Source: Mycobacterium angelicum (GTDB lineage: Bacteria > Actinomycetota > Actinomycetes > Mycobacteriales > Mycobacteriaceae). From it: DNA of 64,000 bases. Within the stretch, counting starts at the first letter, position 1, and each line of letters opens with the position of its first letter. Below are positions 49,539 through 58,172 of this stretch, in pieces. Both the position numbers and the translations under genes were made by a program. The stretch spans positions 1 to 64,000 of the forward strand of contig NZ_MVHE01000011.1 in assembly GCF_002086155.1 (NCBI RefSeq), read 5' to 3'. The notes below the pieces were generated by a model that saw only the letters and a list, made by a program, of their open reading frames with translations, was not told the DNA's origin and did not search any database.

Positions 49539-50348
49539 TCAAGCGGTACGCCAGGTTCCTCCGGCGCGCCGCACCTGGCCTGCGCAAATATCCCGAATTT
49601 CGGTGAGTTCGCGCACCTGTTGTGGCGCAACCGTGACGCTTCCGGTATCGATCAGCAAGCAAGCCAACGCCCAGCGCAGCGGTATCAGCCCATGACGGGC
49701 GGTGGCCGGCAGCGCGTGGCCGGCCACCGCCCGGGACCGCTCGACGGCGCCGGCGCTGCACAGCGCCGCCGCCAGCACCACCTCACTTTTGACCTGGTGG
49801 CGCACCGACGCGGTGGTCATGGCCGCCGCAAGTCCGGCCGCCTCCTCGGCATGGCGGACCGCGGTCGTCCCGTCGCCGCCGGCCATCGCCAGCTCCGCGG
49901 CCACCCAGCGCCTGCGCACGGCCAGCCGCTCCGACACGGGCAGCGCTTCCGCGCGAGCCAGCAGGGTCGCGGCCGCAGCAAGGCGGCCGACGCCCAGGGC
50001 GTCGGCCGCCAACCCGATCAGGGCATCGGCGGTTGCCTCGGGATCTCGTTCGGCCAGGCCCAGGGCCAGGGCACGACCGTCCCAGCCGCGCGCCAGCCGG
50101 TGCCAGCCCAGCTGGCGCAGAAACGATGCGTGGGTGCTGTAGGCCAGCGAGGCCAGTGGGCCCGTTTCGACGCGGCGACGCAGCAGCGCCAAATCGCTGT
50201 AGGCGCTGCCGTACCGGCCCTGTCCGCCGGCCGCGACGGCACGCAGCCACAGCTGTTGCGACGAGGTGGCCGTGGGCAGCGGCCAGGAACCCGGGCTGCT
50301 GCCGAAAGCGGCATCGAAAAGAGTCCCGGTGTTTGCAGTTTCACTCAC
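49539..50348 (-). CDS. Conserved hypothetical protein, Rv3415c homologue
   Basis: A 269-residue Ala-rich, mostly helical protein with several helix-turn-helix pairs reminiscent of TPR repeats (for example YSDLALLRRRVETGPLASLAYSTHASFLRQLG). It matches Rv3415c in length and place. The start is the GTG at 50348 (VSETANTG), where similarity begins. Its function is unknown; it precedes sigD on the same strand with an 80-bp gap. Confidence 0.85.
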   Translation of the reverse strand: MSETANTGTLFDAAFGSSPGSWPLPTATSSQQLWLRAVAAGGQGRYGSAYSDLALLRRRVETGPLASLAYSTHASFLRQLGWHRLARGWDGRALALGLAERDPEATADALIGLAADALGVGRLAAAATLLARAEALPVSERLAVRRRWVAAELAMAGGDGTTAVRHAEEAAGLAAAMTTASVRHQVKSEVVLAAALCSAGAVERSRAVAGHALPATARHGLIPLRWALACLLIDTGSVTVAPQQVRELTEIRDICAGQVRRAGGTWRTA

Positions 50349-50920
50349 AGAGATAGCCGTGTTTCCGCCCGATTCCCTTTTGCGCAATTACCGAGTGTTG
50401 GCAACAGCAGAGCCCTTCTACCACGGAATTACCCGAGTTGCTGATGTTTGGTCAATTCTCGCGAAGAAGGCCCCGGTTGGTCGCGATTATGGCATGCCGC
50501 AGCCGAACCCACGTGATCGCACCAGCCACGCACCCGGCCTCGTGCAACGCCGTCGTTAGCACGATTGTGCTGGGGCAATGGGCCAGTCGGCTAACGCCGT
50601 CGGCGGGATTGCCGTGGCGGCAGACGCGCGGCGGACCGGAATTTATGCGTTTTCCATGAAGTGGAAAAGACCAGACATTCGGCCGCGAATGGGCATAAAA
50701 TTCTCCCTCGTCACAGTTCCTGAGTGACCGGTCGATCGCCGAGCGCTTCGATGAAAGGGCGTGGTGCGTGGTGTTGGTAGTGGTGGCACCGCGAGGGCGG
50801 CTAGAGGTGGCTGCGGTGAATCGGCGTGAACGGGGGTTCGGTAGGTAAATCCTCGAGGCCGTCAGCACGGTGGCGGTCAGGCCGGGAAGGCCGGCAGGAA
50901 GGCGCAGGAAGGCGGTTGTG
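50349..50920. other. Intergenic region between the Rv3415c homologue and the PPE gene
   Basis: 572 bp between divergent genes. The only structure I see is TTTTCCA-TGAAG-TGGAAAA, a 7-bp hairpin at 50650-50668, and GA-rich short repeats (GGCAGGAAGGCGCAGGAAGG) just before the PPE start, which supply its ribosome site. Open frames here have no protein-like features. In M. tuberculosis this place is the whiB3 upstream region. Confidence 0.5.
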
Positions 50921-52159
50921 ATGAGTTTCTTGATGGCGGCGCCAGAGGTTAGCTCGGCGCAGATGTACAGCGGTGCAGGCTCGGCTCCGATGCTGACCGC
51001 CGCGGCCGCCTGGAACGGGTTGGCCGACGAGCTGGGTATGGCGGCGAGTTCCTTTTCATCGATGATTTCCGACCTGGTGGGTTCGGCGTGGCAGGGTCCG
51101 GCGTCGGCGGCCATGGCCGCGGTCGCCGGACCGTACGCGCACTGGCTCGACGCGGCCGCGACCCACGCAGGAGGCGCGGCCGTTGGCGCCACGACGGTGG
51201 CAACCGTCTTCGAACAGGCGCGAGCTGCCGTGGTGCATCCCCTCGCGATTGCAACCAATCGCAACCAGATGATCTCGCTGGTGGTCTCGAATGTGTTCGG
51301 CTTCAACGCCCCGGCGATCGCCTTCAAAGACGCTGAATACGAGGCGATGTGGGTGCAGGATGTGACCGCGATGATCGGCTATCACAGCGGAGCTTCGGCG
51401 GTGGCCGAGCAACTGGCGCCGTTACAGCAGGCGCTCAAAGCCCTGCCTGGTCAGGTTGCCGCCGCGGTGGGGGCCAGTCCGGCCGCGTTGGCGCCGGCCG
51501 CGGCTGCGGCAAACCCAGCGGCCACAGCGTTCGAGTACGGGCTGATCGCGGCCCTCGTCGGTACGCCTCTCGTCGTCGCCATCGGAAATCTCGAGACGAC
51601 GGTTGCCCGCTCCGCCGCGGTCTTCACGCCTGCGGTCAAAGCGGCTATAGCTGGCATCACCAGCGCCACCGCGCCGGTGGTCGCGGCCGTGGAGCCGGTG
51701 GCCAAGGCCATCGCGGCCACCCCGATAGTGGCCGCGGCCACCGCGGCCATCGCGCCGGTGGCCGCTCAGGTCACCGCCGCGGTGAATGGCGTGGCCGACG
51801 TCGCGACGGCGACGGTCGGCCAGGTGAGCACCGCCGCGACCGGTGCTCTAACCGCGCTGGAGACCACGGCGTTGACCCAGCAGATCGCCCTGGTGACGGG
51901 CAATCCGGCGCTGTTGTCCAACTTCGTGCCGTTGCTGACGAGCAACCCGGCTTTGCTGTCCGGCGTGTATGGCTTCTTGGCCAGCAATCCGCAGTTGGTG
52001 GCCGGCCTGTTGGCCCAGGTGCAGAACAACCCGGCGCTGGCCGCCCAGATAATCGCGACGTTCAACCAGATACAGGCCAGCAACCCGGCATTGGCTGCCC
52101 AGTTGCTGAGTCTGGCAACACAGTTGGGGAACCAGCTGGGGATCGCCCCGGCGGCGTAG
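50921..52159 (+). CDS. PPE-family protein with Asn-Pro-Ala-Leu repeat tail
   Basis: A 412-residue PPE protein. The N-terminal PPE domain starts [18 protein letters not shown] (Ala-Pro-Glu variant) with [11 protein letters not shown] and [11 protein letters not shown]. The central part is Ala/Val rich. The last 80 residues are five units of 14-18 residues that each begin Asn-Pro-(Ala/Gln)-Leu, for example [14 protein letters not shown] and [14 protein letters not shown], ending at QLGIAPAA. The start and PPE domain resemble the PPE at 10091-11335, so the two are likely paralogues. AGGAAGG precedes the ATG. No PE gene is adjacent. It separates whiB3 from its normal neighbour Rv3415c. Confidence 0.9.
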   Translation: MSFLMAAPEVSSAQMYSGAGSAPMLTAAAAWNGLADELGMAASSFSSMISDLVGSAWQGPASAAMAAVAGPYAHWLDAAATHAGGAAVGATTVATVFEQARAAVVHPLAIATNRNQMISLVVSNVFGFNAPAIAFKDAEYEAMWVQDVTAMIGYHSGASAVAEQLAPLQQALKALPGQVAAAVGASPAALAPAAAAANPAATAFEYGLIAALVGTPLVVAIGNLETTVARSAAVFTPAVKAAIAGITSATAPVVAAVEPVAKAIAATPIVAAATAAIAPVAAQVTAAVNGVADVATATVGQVSTAATGALTALETTALTQQIALVTGNPALLSNFVPLLTSNPALLSGVYGFLASNPQLVAGLLAQVQNNPALAAQIIATFNQIQASNPALAAQLLSLATQLGNQLGIAPAA

Positions 52160-52641
52160 CTAGAGGCCGGCCTCCCGGCGCCGGCTCACGACAGCCGGGG
52201 CCGCAGCCGCGTGGCTCGGTACGGTTCCGTACTGAGTCGCGATTCGGAAGTGTGACGAGTTTCAATCACCGTGATAGCTGCGCCCACAATGGTAAAAAGT
52301 TTGTGCTTTCTGGGTTACCGAAATATTACTCACAGCCTTCTATGGGCTAATTACAGCTGGTTCACAGTACCCAGGTGACCTGGGAAAACCCGATAACGAA
52401 GGCGTGCGGTTAGCACACCTAGCCTTCGACGAATGGGCGACAGATGAACGCAAAGTTAATTCTCAAACAACGGCCCCGTATTTTGCCGGGAGAAGCGCCT
52501 ATTGACGGAAATTCGGCGGCACCCCTAGCGTCTACCGTTGACGGGTAGTCATCGGTGACACCACTCCATTTCAGTTGCACAACTCGCGCGTTCGCGAACC
52601 TGACCTCCACTTAGGTGTGCCGTGTAGAGAGGGAATCAGCA
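52160..52641 (+). other. whiB3 upstream region with hairpin and palindrome
   Basis: 482 bp between the PPE stop and whiB3. CTCGGTACGG (52215-52224) and CCGTACTGAG (52227-52236) form a stem 56 bp after the PPE stop and may terminate it. CCCAGGT-G-ACCTGGG (52370-52384) is a perfect 15-bp palindrome about 260 bp before the whiB3 start, a candidate regulator site. The segment is more AT-rich around 52280-52350. A long untranslated leader is likely if transcription starts near the palindrome. Confidence 0.5.
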
Positions 52642-52950
52642 ATGCCACAGCCAGAGCAGCTACCTGGGCCCAACGCCGACGTCTGGAACTGGCAATTGCA
52701 GGGCCTGTGCCGCGGGCTCGACTCATCGATGTTCTTCCATCCCGACGGCGAGCGTGGCCGTGCCCGCATGCAACGCGAACAGCGCGCCAAGGAGATGTGC
52801 CGCCGCTGCCCGGTGATGCAGGAGTGCCGGTCCCACGCGCTGGATGTCGCCGAGCCCTACGGCGTTTGGGGCGGCCTGTCGGAATCCGAGCGCGACCTCC
52901 TGCTCAAGGGCAGCCTGGCACGCACTCGCGGTATCCCTCGTTCGGCCTAG
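52642..52950 (+). CDS. whiB3: Redox-sensing transcriptional regulator WhiB3
   Basis: A 102-residue Wbl protein identical in length to M. tuberculosis WhiB3 (Rv3416) and very close in sequence (MPQPEQLPGPNADVWNWQLQ). The [4Fe-4S] cysteines are in LCRGLDSS and MCRRCPVMQEC (C-x2-C-x5-C), and the GVWGG turn and basic C-terminal ARTRGIPRSA are present. It senses NO, O2 and redox state and controls lipid and virulence genes together with the principal sigma factor. The ribosome site is GAGAGGGA. Copy 1 of a repeated promoter module begins 19 bp after its stop. Confidence 0.97.
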   Translation: MPQPEQLPGPNADVWNWQLQGLCRGLDSSMFFHPDGERGRARMQREQRAKEMCRRCPVMQECRSHALDVAEPYGVWGGLSESERDLLLKGSLARTRGIPRSA

Positions 52951-52968
52951 TTCGCCGCGGCGGCCGCC

Positions 52969-53043
52969 GCACACTTTTGCACCATTCTTCGGTTGTAGTG
53001 GTCTGTTCTGACCCTTGGGCCGCGTTCCTGCGGCCCGGATCAT
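52969..53043 (+). promoter_or_regulatory. Repeated promoter module, copy 1
   Basis: GCACACTTTTGCACCATT (52969-52986) contains a dyad. CCCTTGGGC begins at 53012 (43 bp after the module start), and GATCAT at 53038 follows TTGGGC after a 17-bp spacer. TTGGGC and GATCAT can act as -35 and -10. A GGGCCGC/GCGGCCC hairpin fills the spacer. The predicted start point is about 58 bp upstream of the secreted protein gene at 53108. Confidence 0.75.
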
Positions 53044-53107
53044 TAATGACACCTGGTCAGCACGGGGATCACCCCGCAACGACAGACCACGAACCGAAAG
53101 GCCCGAA

Positions 53108-53527
53108 ATGACGAATTTTCTGCCGCGCTGCGGTGCCGTCGCTGCGTTCGCTGTTGCGTTAGGCGTCATGCCGGTGGTCGGACTCGGCGCACCAGCGATC
53201 AGCCGGGCCGACCCAATCTGCCCCCCGGGCCAGGTCTGGAACGACCAGTTACAGCAATGCATGCTCGGTCCGGCCGCGCCTCCGACACCCATCGGCCCGC
53301 CCGAACCCGGTACCCCGGGCGGCGTGTATGGACCCGGCGGCTGGGGTGGGCCCGGTGGACCGGGCGGGCCTCCGGCGCCCGGTGAACCGTACGGACCATA
53401 CGGACCCCAATCGGGTGCGCCCGGAACCCCCGGCGGCATCGGTTCACCGGGCCAGATCGGTGGCATCGGTGGACCCGGTGGATTCGGTGGTCCACACATG
53501 GGCGGCGGCGGAATGGGCCGGCTCTAG
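53108..53527 (+). CDS. Secreted Gly/Pro-rich protein
   Basis: A 139-residue protein with a Sec signal peptide (hydrophobic GAVAAFAVALGVMPVVGLG, likely cut after SRA). A short segment with two cysteines (ICPPGQVWNDQLQQCM) follows, then about 80 residues of Gly-Pro repeats (PGGPGGPP, GPYGPYGP). Small Pro/Gly-rich exported proteins of this type are common in mycobacteria; their function is unknown. The ATG at 53108 has GAAAGG upstream. It is expressed from repeated promoter module 1. Confidence 0.8.
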   Translation: MTNFLPRCGAVAAFAVALGVMPVVGLGAPAISRADPICPPGQVWNDQLQQCMLGPAAPPTPIGPPEPGTPGGVYGPGGWGGPGGPGGPPAPGEPYGPYGPQSGAPGTPGGIGSPGQIGGIGGPGGFGGPHMGGGGMGRL

Positions 53528-53633
53528 TCGTCTCTAGTGGCCGGCCTGCCGCGCCACTGCAGCAGCATCAGCACCGCTGAGTCCGCGGCGCGACACCGCG
53601 AATTCCGCAGCGTTTGATACTTGCCAATTCGGG

Positions 53634-53639
53634 TAGGTT
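53634..53639 (+). promoter_or_regulatory. Possible -10 for leaderless transcription of the SodC-like gene
   Basis: TAGGTT fits TANNNT and ends 6 bp before the ATG at 53646. No strong -35 is visible (TTGATA at 53615 is too close), so this is tentative. No ribosome site precedes the ATG. Confidence 0.35.
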
Positions 53640-53645
53640 GGGCCC

Positions 53646-54395
53646 ATGAAAAAGGGCGTGAAAAGGCAAGCAGCCGTTGCCGTCGCGGCGCTTACCGCGG
53701 CCGTCGCGCCGTTGGGCGCCTGCACCAACCAACAGGCCGGCGAGCCGAGTACGTCACCAAGCAGCAGTGGGCAGCCCGGCGCGGACCGGACGACCACGCA
53801 GTTGAAGAGCTCCGACGGGATCGTGATCGCCAGCGCCACAATCGATTTCACCAACGGCTATGCGACGGTGAGCGTGGAGGCCGGTCCGAACCCGGTCCTG
53901 CGGCCGGGCTTCCACGGCCTGCAAATCCACTCGGTGGGCAAATGCGATACCGACGATTTCGACTCCGCCGGAGGCGTCTACCAGGCGCCCGGTCACACCG
54001 GCTATCCCGCCAGCGGCGAGCTGACCGCATTGCAGGTGCGCAATGACGGCTCGGCAAAACTCATCACCACCAGCAACTTGTTCACCGCGGCGGACCTACG
54101 AGAAAACCCGGGCACCGCACTGGTCATCCACGAGAACGCGGACTACCTGGGCACCAGCCCGGCCGGTGAGTCGAGCAAGCGGCTGGCCTGCGGGGTGATT
54201 GCCGCGGGAACCGCGACGACGACCTCGTCCACCACGGCGTCAACGACCGTCACCACGATCACCGTGCCGCCGCCATCGATCAGTACGAGCACGAGCACCG
54301 TCACGGTCACCAGCGTTCCCGCCGTCACGTCCACGCCGACGACGACACCGTCCAAAGCCGTGACGACCCCGCCCAGCCTCCCGCCCGGCGGCTGA
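53646..54395 (+). CDS. SodC-like lipoprotein lacking half of its copper ligands, with Thr-rich tail
   Basis: A 249-residue lipoprotein (lipobox L-G-A-C) with a Cu-type superoxide dismutase fold that aligns through PGFHGLxIHxVGKC, APGHTGYPASG, LQVRNDGSA and RLACGVI. Several metal ligands are altered. The HxH pair reads Gln93-Ile-His95, and the conserved Gly-Gly-His-Tyr-His reads Gly-Gly-Val111-Tyr-Gln113. The His of VIHENAD is kept. Superoxide dismutation is therefore doubtful; a structural or different metal role is possible. Beyond the normal end (CGVIAAG) is a tail of some 65 Thr/Ser/Pro/Val residues not found in M. tuberculosis SodC, probably glycosylated. It is preceded by the secreted Gly/Pro gene. 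Confidence 0.82.
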   Translation: MKKGVKRQAAVAVAALTAAVAPLGACTNQQAGEPSTSPSSSGQPGADRTTTQLKSSDGIVIASATIDFTNGYATVSVEAGPNPVLRPGFHGLQIHSVGKCDTDDFDSAGGVYQAPGHTGYPASGELTALQVRNDGSAKLITTSNLFTAADLRENPGTALVIHENADYLGTSPAGESSKRLACGVIAAGTATTTSSTTASTTVTTITVPPPSISTSTSTVTVTSVPAVTSTPTTTPSKAVTTPPSLPPGG

Positions 54396-54454
54396 CCCGG
54401 TTGGCCATCCTCGGTGGTGGCGGTGATCAAGGCGCGTGGCCGTAGCGGCCAGCA

Positions 54455-56110
54455 TCAAACCGGTAGTGCGACCGGTCTGCGATAGATCGTGCGCCCCTTT
54501 TTGATCGTCTCGACCACCGCGATGTCTTTGATCAGCATCGGGTCCACGGTCAGCGGGTTGGCGTCCAGGATGACCAGGTCGGCGAGTTTGCCTACCGTGA
54601 TCGAGCCCTTGGACAGCTCCTCGCCGTACTGATATGCGGCATTGATCGTGATCGCCTCAAGCGCTTCCAGCGCGGTGACGCGCTGATCGGCACCGATGAC
54701 CTCGCCGCTTCGCGAGACGCGATTGACCGCGGTCCACACTACGAACATCTGGTCCAGCGGTGTGACGTTGAAGTCAGTGTGATTGGTCGGGCGCAGGCCG
54801 CTGTCGATGGCGGCCCGCATCGGGCTGAGGAAATGGGCCTGCTCCTTGCCTCGCATACGGGTATGCGTGTCGGCGAAGTAGAAGGCGTGCTCGGTGAACA
54901 GCGAGGGAATCAGCTTGTATTCGACGTATTTGGCAAGCTGGTCACGCCGTACGAATTGGGAATGAATAACCGTGGTGTGGCGGTCTTTGGTCAGATCGCC
55001 GGCCGCGGCGAATTCGTGTGCGGCCAGCAGCGCGTCAATGGCGGCATCACCGTTGGCGTGGACGTTCAGCGGCAGGCCTAGATCGTAGACACGCTTGAAC
55101 CAGGAGTTGACGGTTTCTTGCGGGAAGCCGAGTTCTCCCGTCCAGTTGCGCTCGCCGCCGGGTCCGTCGACCAGGTACGGGGTGGTGAAGTACGCCGTGC
55201 GCCCCTGCGGCGATCCGTCCAGGGTGATCTTCACGCCACCTAGCTTGACGCCGTTGCGGTAGGTCCCGAAGTTCTCCGGCGGGTTTTCCTGAAGGACCGC
55301 ATCAAGGTCGAGGATGAACGGGTACGCGACGACGTCGATCAGATCGGCGCCTCCGGCGGCCGCTCGCTGCAGCAGGGCAATGTCGGCCGCGTGGGTCAAC
55401 CCTTCGTGGGCGGTGGTGATGCCAGCCGCGGCGTACAGCCGTTGACCGGCGATACTCCACTCGACCTCTTGCTCCGGGGTGGGCTTGGGCAGCGCGCCGA
55501 AGATCGGCAGGAACGCGGTTTCCATGACCAGCCCGTCGGGTTCATTCGACCCTTCCTTGCGCACGATCACGCCGCCCGGCGGTGTCACGGTGTCCGCCGA
55601 GATGCCGAACTTGTCCAGCGCCGCCGAATTGAGCACCGCCCCGTGCAGCGACACATGCCCGACCAATACCGGATTGTCCGGGAAGTCCCGGTCGAGGTCC
55701 TCTCGATGCAGCGTGCGCCCCCCGGGCATGACCGTTTCGTCGTAGCCGTAGCCGATGATGAGCTCGCCCGCACCGATGTCGCGGGTGTCGCGGAAGTTCT
55801 TCAGCTCGGCGACGATGGCGTCGACATCTGCGCCGGGGCCGGCCGGAGGCGCGAACACATTGACCTGGTTGGCCACCGTGAGCGCGTTGATGTAGTGGCT
55901 GTGCGGGTCGATGAAGCCGGGCAGCAGGGTCTTGCCATCCAGGTCTACCTGGCGCGTCACTGGCCCCTGGTATCGGGCCACCACCTCGGCGCGAGTCCCG
56001 ACGGCGACAATGCGGCCATTCTTGATCGCGACCGCCTCGGCCGTTGGTCGCTCGTCGTCGATGGTGACAATGTCACCGTTGAGATAGATTGCGTCGGCGT
56101 CGCCGGTCAT
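54455..56110 (-). CDS. Amidohydrolase family 3 protein (YtcJ type)
   Basis: A 551-residue amidohydrolase-superfamily enzyme. The N-terminal composite sandwich is IYLNGDIVTIDDE, the metal motif LLPGFIDPHSHY, and further ligands lie in LNVHANGDAAID (His) and the C-terminal TNHTDFNVTPLD (Asp). YtcJ-type enzymes hydrolyse amide or imine bonds; many are annotated as metal-dependent hydrolases with unknown substrates. The ATG at 56110 is preceded by GGAGG on the minus strand. It is divergent from the N-acyl-D-amino acid deacylase-like gene, and promoter module copy 2 lies in the gap. Confidence 0.88.
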   Translation of the reverse strand: MTGDADAIYLNGDIVTIDDERPTAEAVAIKNGRIVAVGTRAEVVARYQGPVTRQVDLDGKTLLPGFIDPHSHYINALTVANQVNVFAPPAGPGADVDAIVAELKNFRDTRDIGAGELIIGYGYDETVMPGGRTLHREDLDRDFPDNPVLVGHVSLHGAVLNSAALDKFGISADTVTPPGGVIVRKEGSNEPDGLVMETAFLPIFGALPKPTPEQEVEWSIAGQRLYAAAGITTAHEGLTHAADIALLQRAAAGGADLIDVVAYPFILDLDAVLQENPPENFGTYRNGVKLGGVKITLDGSPQGRTAYFTTPYLVDGPGGERNWTGELGFPQETVNSWFKRVYDLGLPLNVHANGDAAIDALLAAHEFAAAGDLTKDRHTTVIHSQFVRRDQLAKYVEYKLIPSLFTEHAFYFADTHTRMRGKEQAHFLSPMRAAIDSGLRPTNHTDFNVTPLDQMFVVWTAVNRVSRSGEVIGADQRVTALEALEAITINAAYQYGEELSKGSITVGKLADLVILDANPLTVDPMLIKDIAVVETIKKGRTIYRRPVALPV

Positions 56111-56220
56111 CAGGCCTCCTACATCGAATTATCTTGGCACGCAAGCGATTACCCGGCCAGATCCGGCTGAGAAGCTGGTGCATTTGCGGTCAGCTTACCC
56201 ACCCGCCGTCGGCCACCGCT

Positions 56221-56296
56221 GCACACTTTTGCACCATTTGCTGCGCCTAATGGGATTATTCGCCCCTTGGGCTCCCGGGGCCGCGGCTTGGATCAT
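56221..56296 (+). promoter_or_regulatory. Repeated promoter module, copy 2
   Basis: GCACACTTTTGCACCATT (56221-56238) is identical to copy 1. CCCTTGGGC begins 43 bp after the module start (56264), and GATCAT (56291-56296) follows TTGGGC after 18 bp. The predicted start is about 50 bp before the ATG at 56353. Confidence 0.75.
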
Positions 56297-56352
56297 TTGT
56301 CGCACAGGGTCGTCAGCGCGATCGCCGGGACCCGAACTTAAGGAGCCCGCCA

Positions 56353-58131
56353 ATGAGCAACACCGCAAGCAAGCCCGCCCCACGAGTCTTGATCCGGCGT
56401 GGGCTGGTTTTCGACGGGAGCGGATCGCCGGGCGCCATCGGTGACGTCGCGATTGCCGACGGGGCGGTGACCGCGGTGTCCGCGCGGCCGCTGAATCCCG
56501 CCGACTACGACGAGGTGATCGACGCCGACGGAAAATGGGTCACGCCTGGCTTTTTGGAGATCCACTCGCACTACGACGCCGAAATCGTCACCGCCCCTGG
56601 GCTGCCGGAATCGGTGCGCCATGGGGTGACGACCGTGGTCATCGGCAACTGCTCGCTGAGCATGGTCACTGTGGACGCCGACGATTCGGCGGACCTGTTC
56701 GCCCGAGTGGAGGCGATCCCGCATTCAGGCATCAAGACAATCTTGCAGCAGGACAAGACCTGGAGCACCCCCGGCGAATACCGCCAATGGCTGCAGCAGC
56801 AGCCGCTGGGCCCCAACGTCGCGGCCATGTTGGGTCACAGCGATCTGCGCGTCGGGGTGCTGGGCCTAAAGACCGCGACCGACAAGCACTTTCGGCCCAG
56901 CGACTCACAGATAGCGACCATGGAACGCATCCTCGACGACGCGCTCGACGAAGGTTTCCTCGGGTTGTCGACCATGACCACCCGTCGGGACAAGCTCGCT
57001 GGTGACCGGGCTTGGGCGGAACCGTTGCCATCGACGTTCGCACGGTGGCGCGAGTACCGGCGCTTGCACAAGCGGCTGCGCCGGCGCGGCCGGATCCTGC
57101 AGAGCGCCCCCAACGCCGAAACTCAGGTCAACGTCTTGGCATTCGCGCTGACCGCGGCCGGAATCGGCCGTAGGCCGCTGCGCACCAGCCTCCTGACCGC
57201 GCTGGACTTCAAGTCCAACCCCTTGCTACACCGGGTGTCGCGGCTGCTGGCATTTCTCACCAACCGAATACTCAACGGCGACTTACGGTTTCAGGCGCTG
57301 CCCGGCCCGATGACGATATTCTGCGACGGGGTGGACTTCGCTGCGTTCGAGGAGTTCAGCAGCGGCGTCACGCTGCGCAACCTGCGCACCGCCGACGACC
57401 AGTTCGCGCTGCTGCAAGACCCGCAATTCCGCGCCCAATTCATCAAAGACATGGGCGGATTCATGATGACCGGCCTGTGGAACCGCCGTTTCGACGATGC
57501 CGTCATCATCGATTGCCCCGATGCGTCGGTGGTGGGTCGCAACTTCGAAGACCTCAGCCGCGAACGGGGCCAACACCCTGCCGAAGTTTTCCTCGATCTG
57601 GCCGCAACCTGGCGGGACAAGTTGCGGTGGTACACCGTGGTGGGCAATCACCGTCCCGACATCGTGGTGAAACTGCTGGCCAGCCCCGGCACCCAGGTCG
57701 GATTCGCCGACTCCGGGGCGCACCTGCGCAGCCTGGCCAACTACAACTTCGGGATGCGCGCGTTGACACTGGCCAAGCGAGCCGAGCGGTCCGCCCGTCC
57801 GAAGATCACCGTCGGCGAGATGGTGCGCAAGCTGACCTCCGATCTGGCTGACTGGTGGGGTGTCGAGGCGGGCCGCATCGGCGTCGGTAGCCGCGCTGAC
57901 GTAGTGGTGATCAATCCCGACGGTCTCACCGACCAGGTATTCGAGACCACCGAGGCGCCCGCCCCCGACGCCTTCGGCGTCGACCGTGTGGTCAACCGCA
58001 ACGACGACGCCGTGGACGCCGTGCTCATCAACGGCCGTGTCGCCTACACCCGAACATCGGGATACGCAGAGGATCTCGGGCAAACAAAGGGGTTCGGAAG
58101 CTTTCTGCCAGCCATCCACCACAGCGGATGA
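56353..58131 (+). CDS. N-acyl-D-amino-acid deacylase-like amidohydrolase
   Basis: A 592-residue amidohydrolase of the D-aminoacylase / dihydroorotase-like group. The metal motif is FLEIHSHYD, the zinc Cys lies in VVIGNCSLSM, and the catalytic Asp is in GFADSGAHLRS. The C-terminal GVEAGRIGVGSRADVVVINPDGL closes the small domain. The family releases fatty or formyl groups from N-acyl-D-amino acids; the exact substrate is unknown. AAGGAG precedes the ATG at 56353. It is expressed from promoter module 2 and is convergent with the PucR gene. Confidence 0.88.
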   Translation: MSNTASKPAPRVLIRRGLVFDGSGSPGAIGDVAIADGAVTAVSARPLNPADYDEVIDADGKWVTPGFLEIHSHYDAEIVTAPGLPESVRHGVTTVVIGNCSLSMVTVDADDSADLFARVEAIPHSGIKTILQQDKTWSTPGEYRQWLQQQPLGPNVAAMLGHSDLRVGVLGLKTATDKHFRPSDSQIATMERILDDALDEGFLGLSTMTTRRDKLAGDRAWAEPLPSTFARWREYRRLHKRLRRRGRILQSAPNAETQVNVLAFALTAAGIGRRPLRTSLLTALDFKSNPLLHRVSRLLAFLTNRILNGDLRFQALPGPMTIFCDGVDFAAFEEFSSGVTLRNLRTADDQFALLQDPQFRAQFIKDMGGFMMTGLWNRRFDDAVIIDCPDASVVGRNFEDLSRERGQHPAEVFLDLAATWRDKLRWYTVVGNHRPDIVVKLLASPGTQVGFADSGAHLRSLANYNFGMRALTLAKRAERSARPKITVGEMVRKLTSDLADWWGVEAGRIGVGSRADVVVINPDGLTDQVFETTEAPAPDAFGVDRVVNRNDDAVDAVLINGRVAYTRTSGYAEDLGQTKGFGSFLPAIHHSG

Positions 58132-58172
58132 TTCCAAACGGAGGTCCGGGACTTCCGAGACTTTAGGCAACC

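Noticed and set aside
50452..51327. 291-residue minus-strand frame over the PPE 5' region
   Set aside because: It is antisense to a standard PPE domain, with typical shadow composition.
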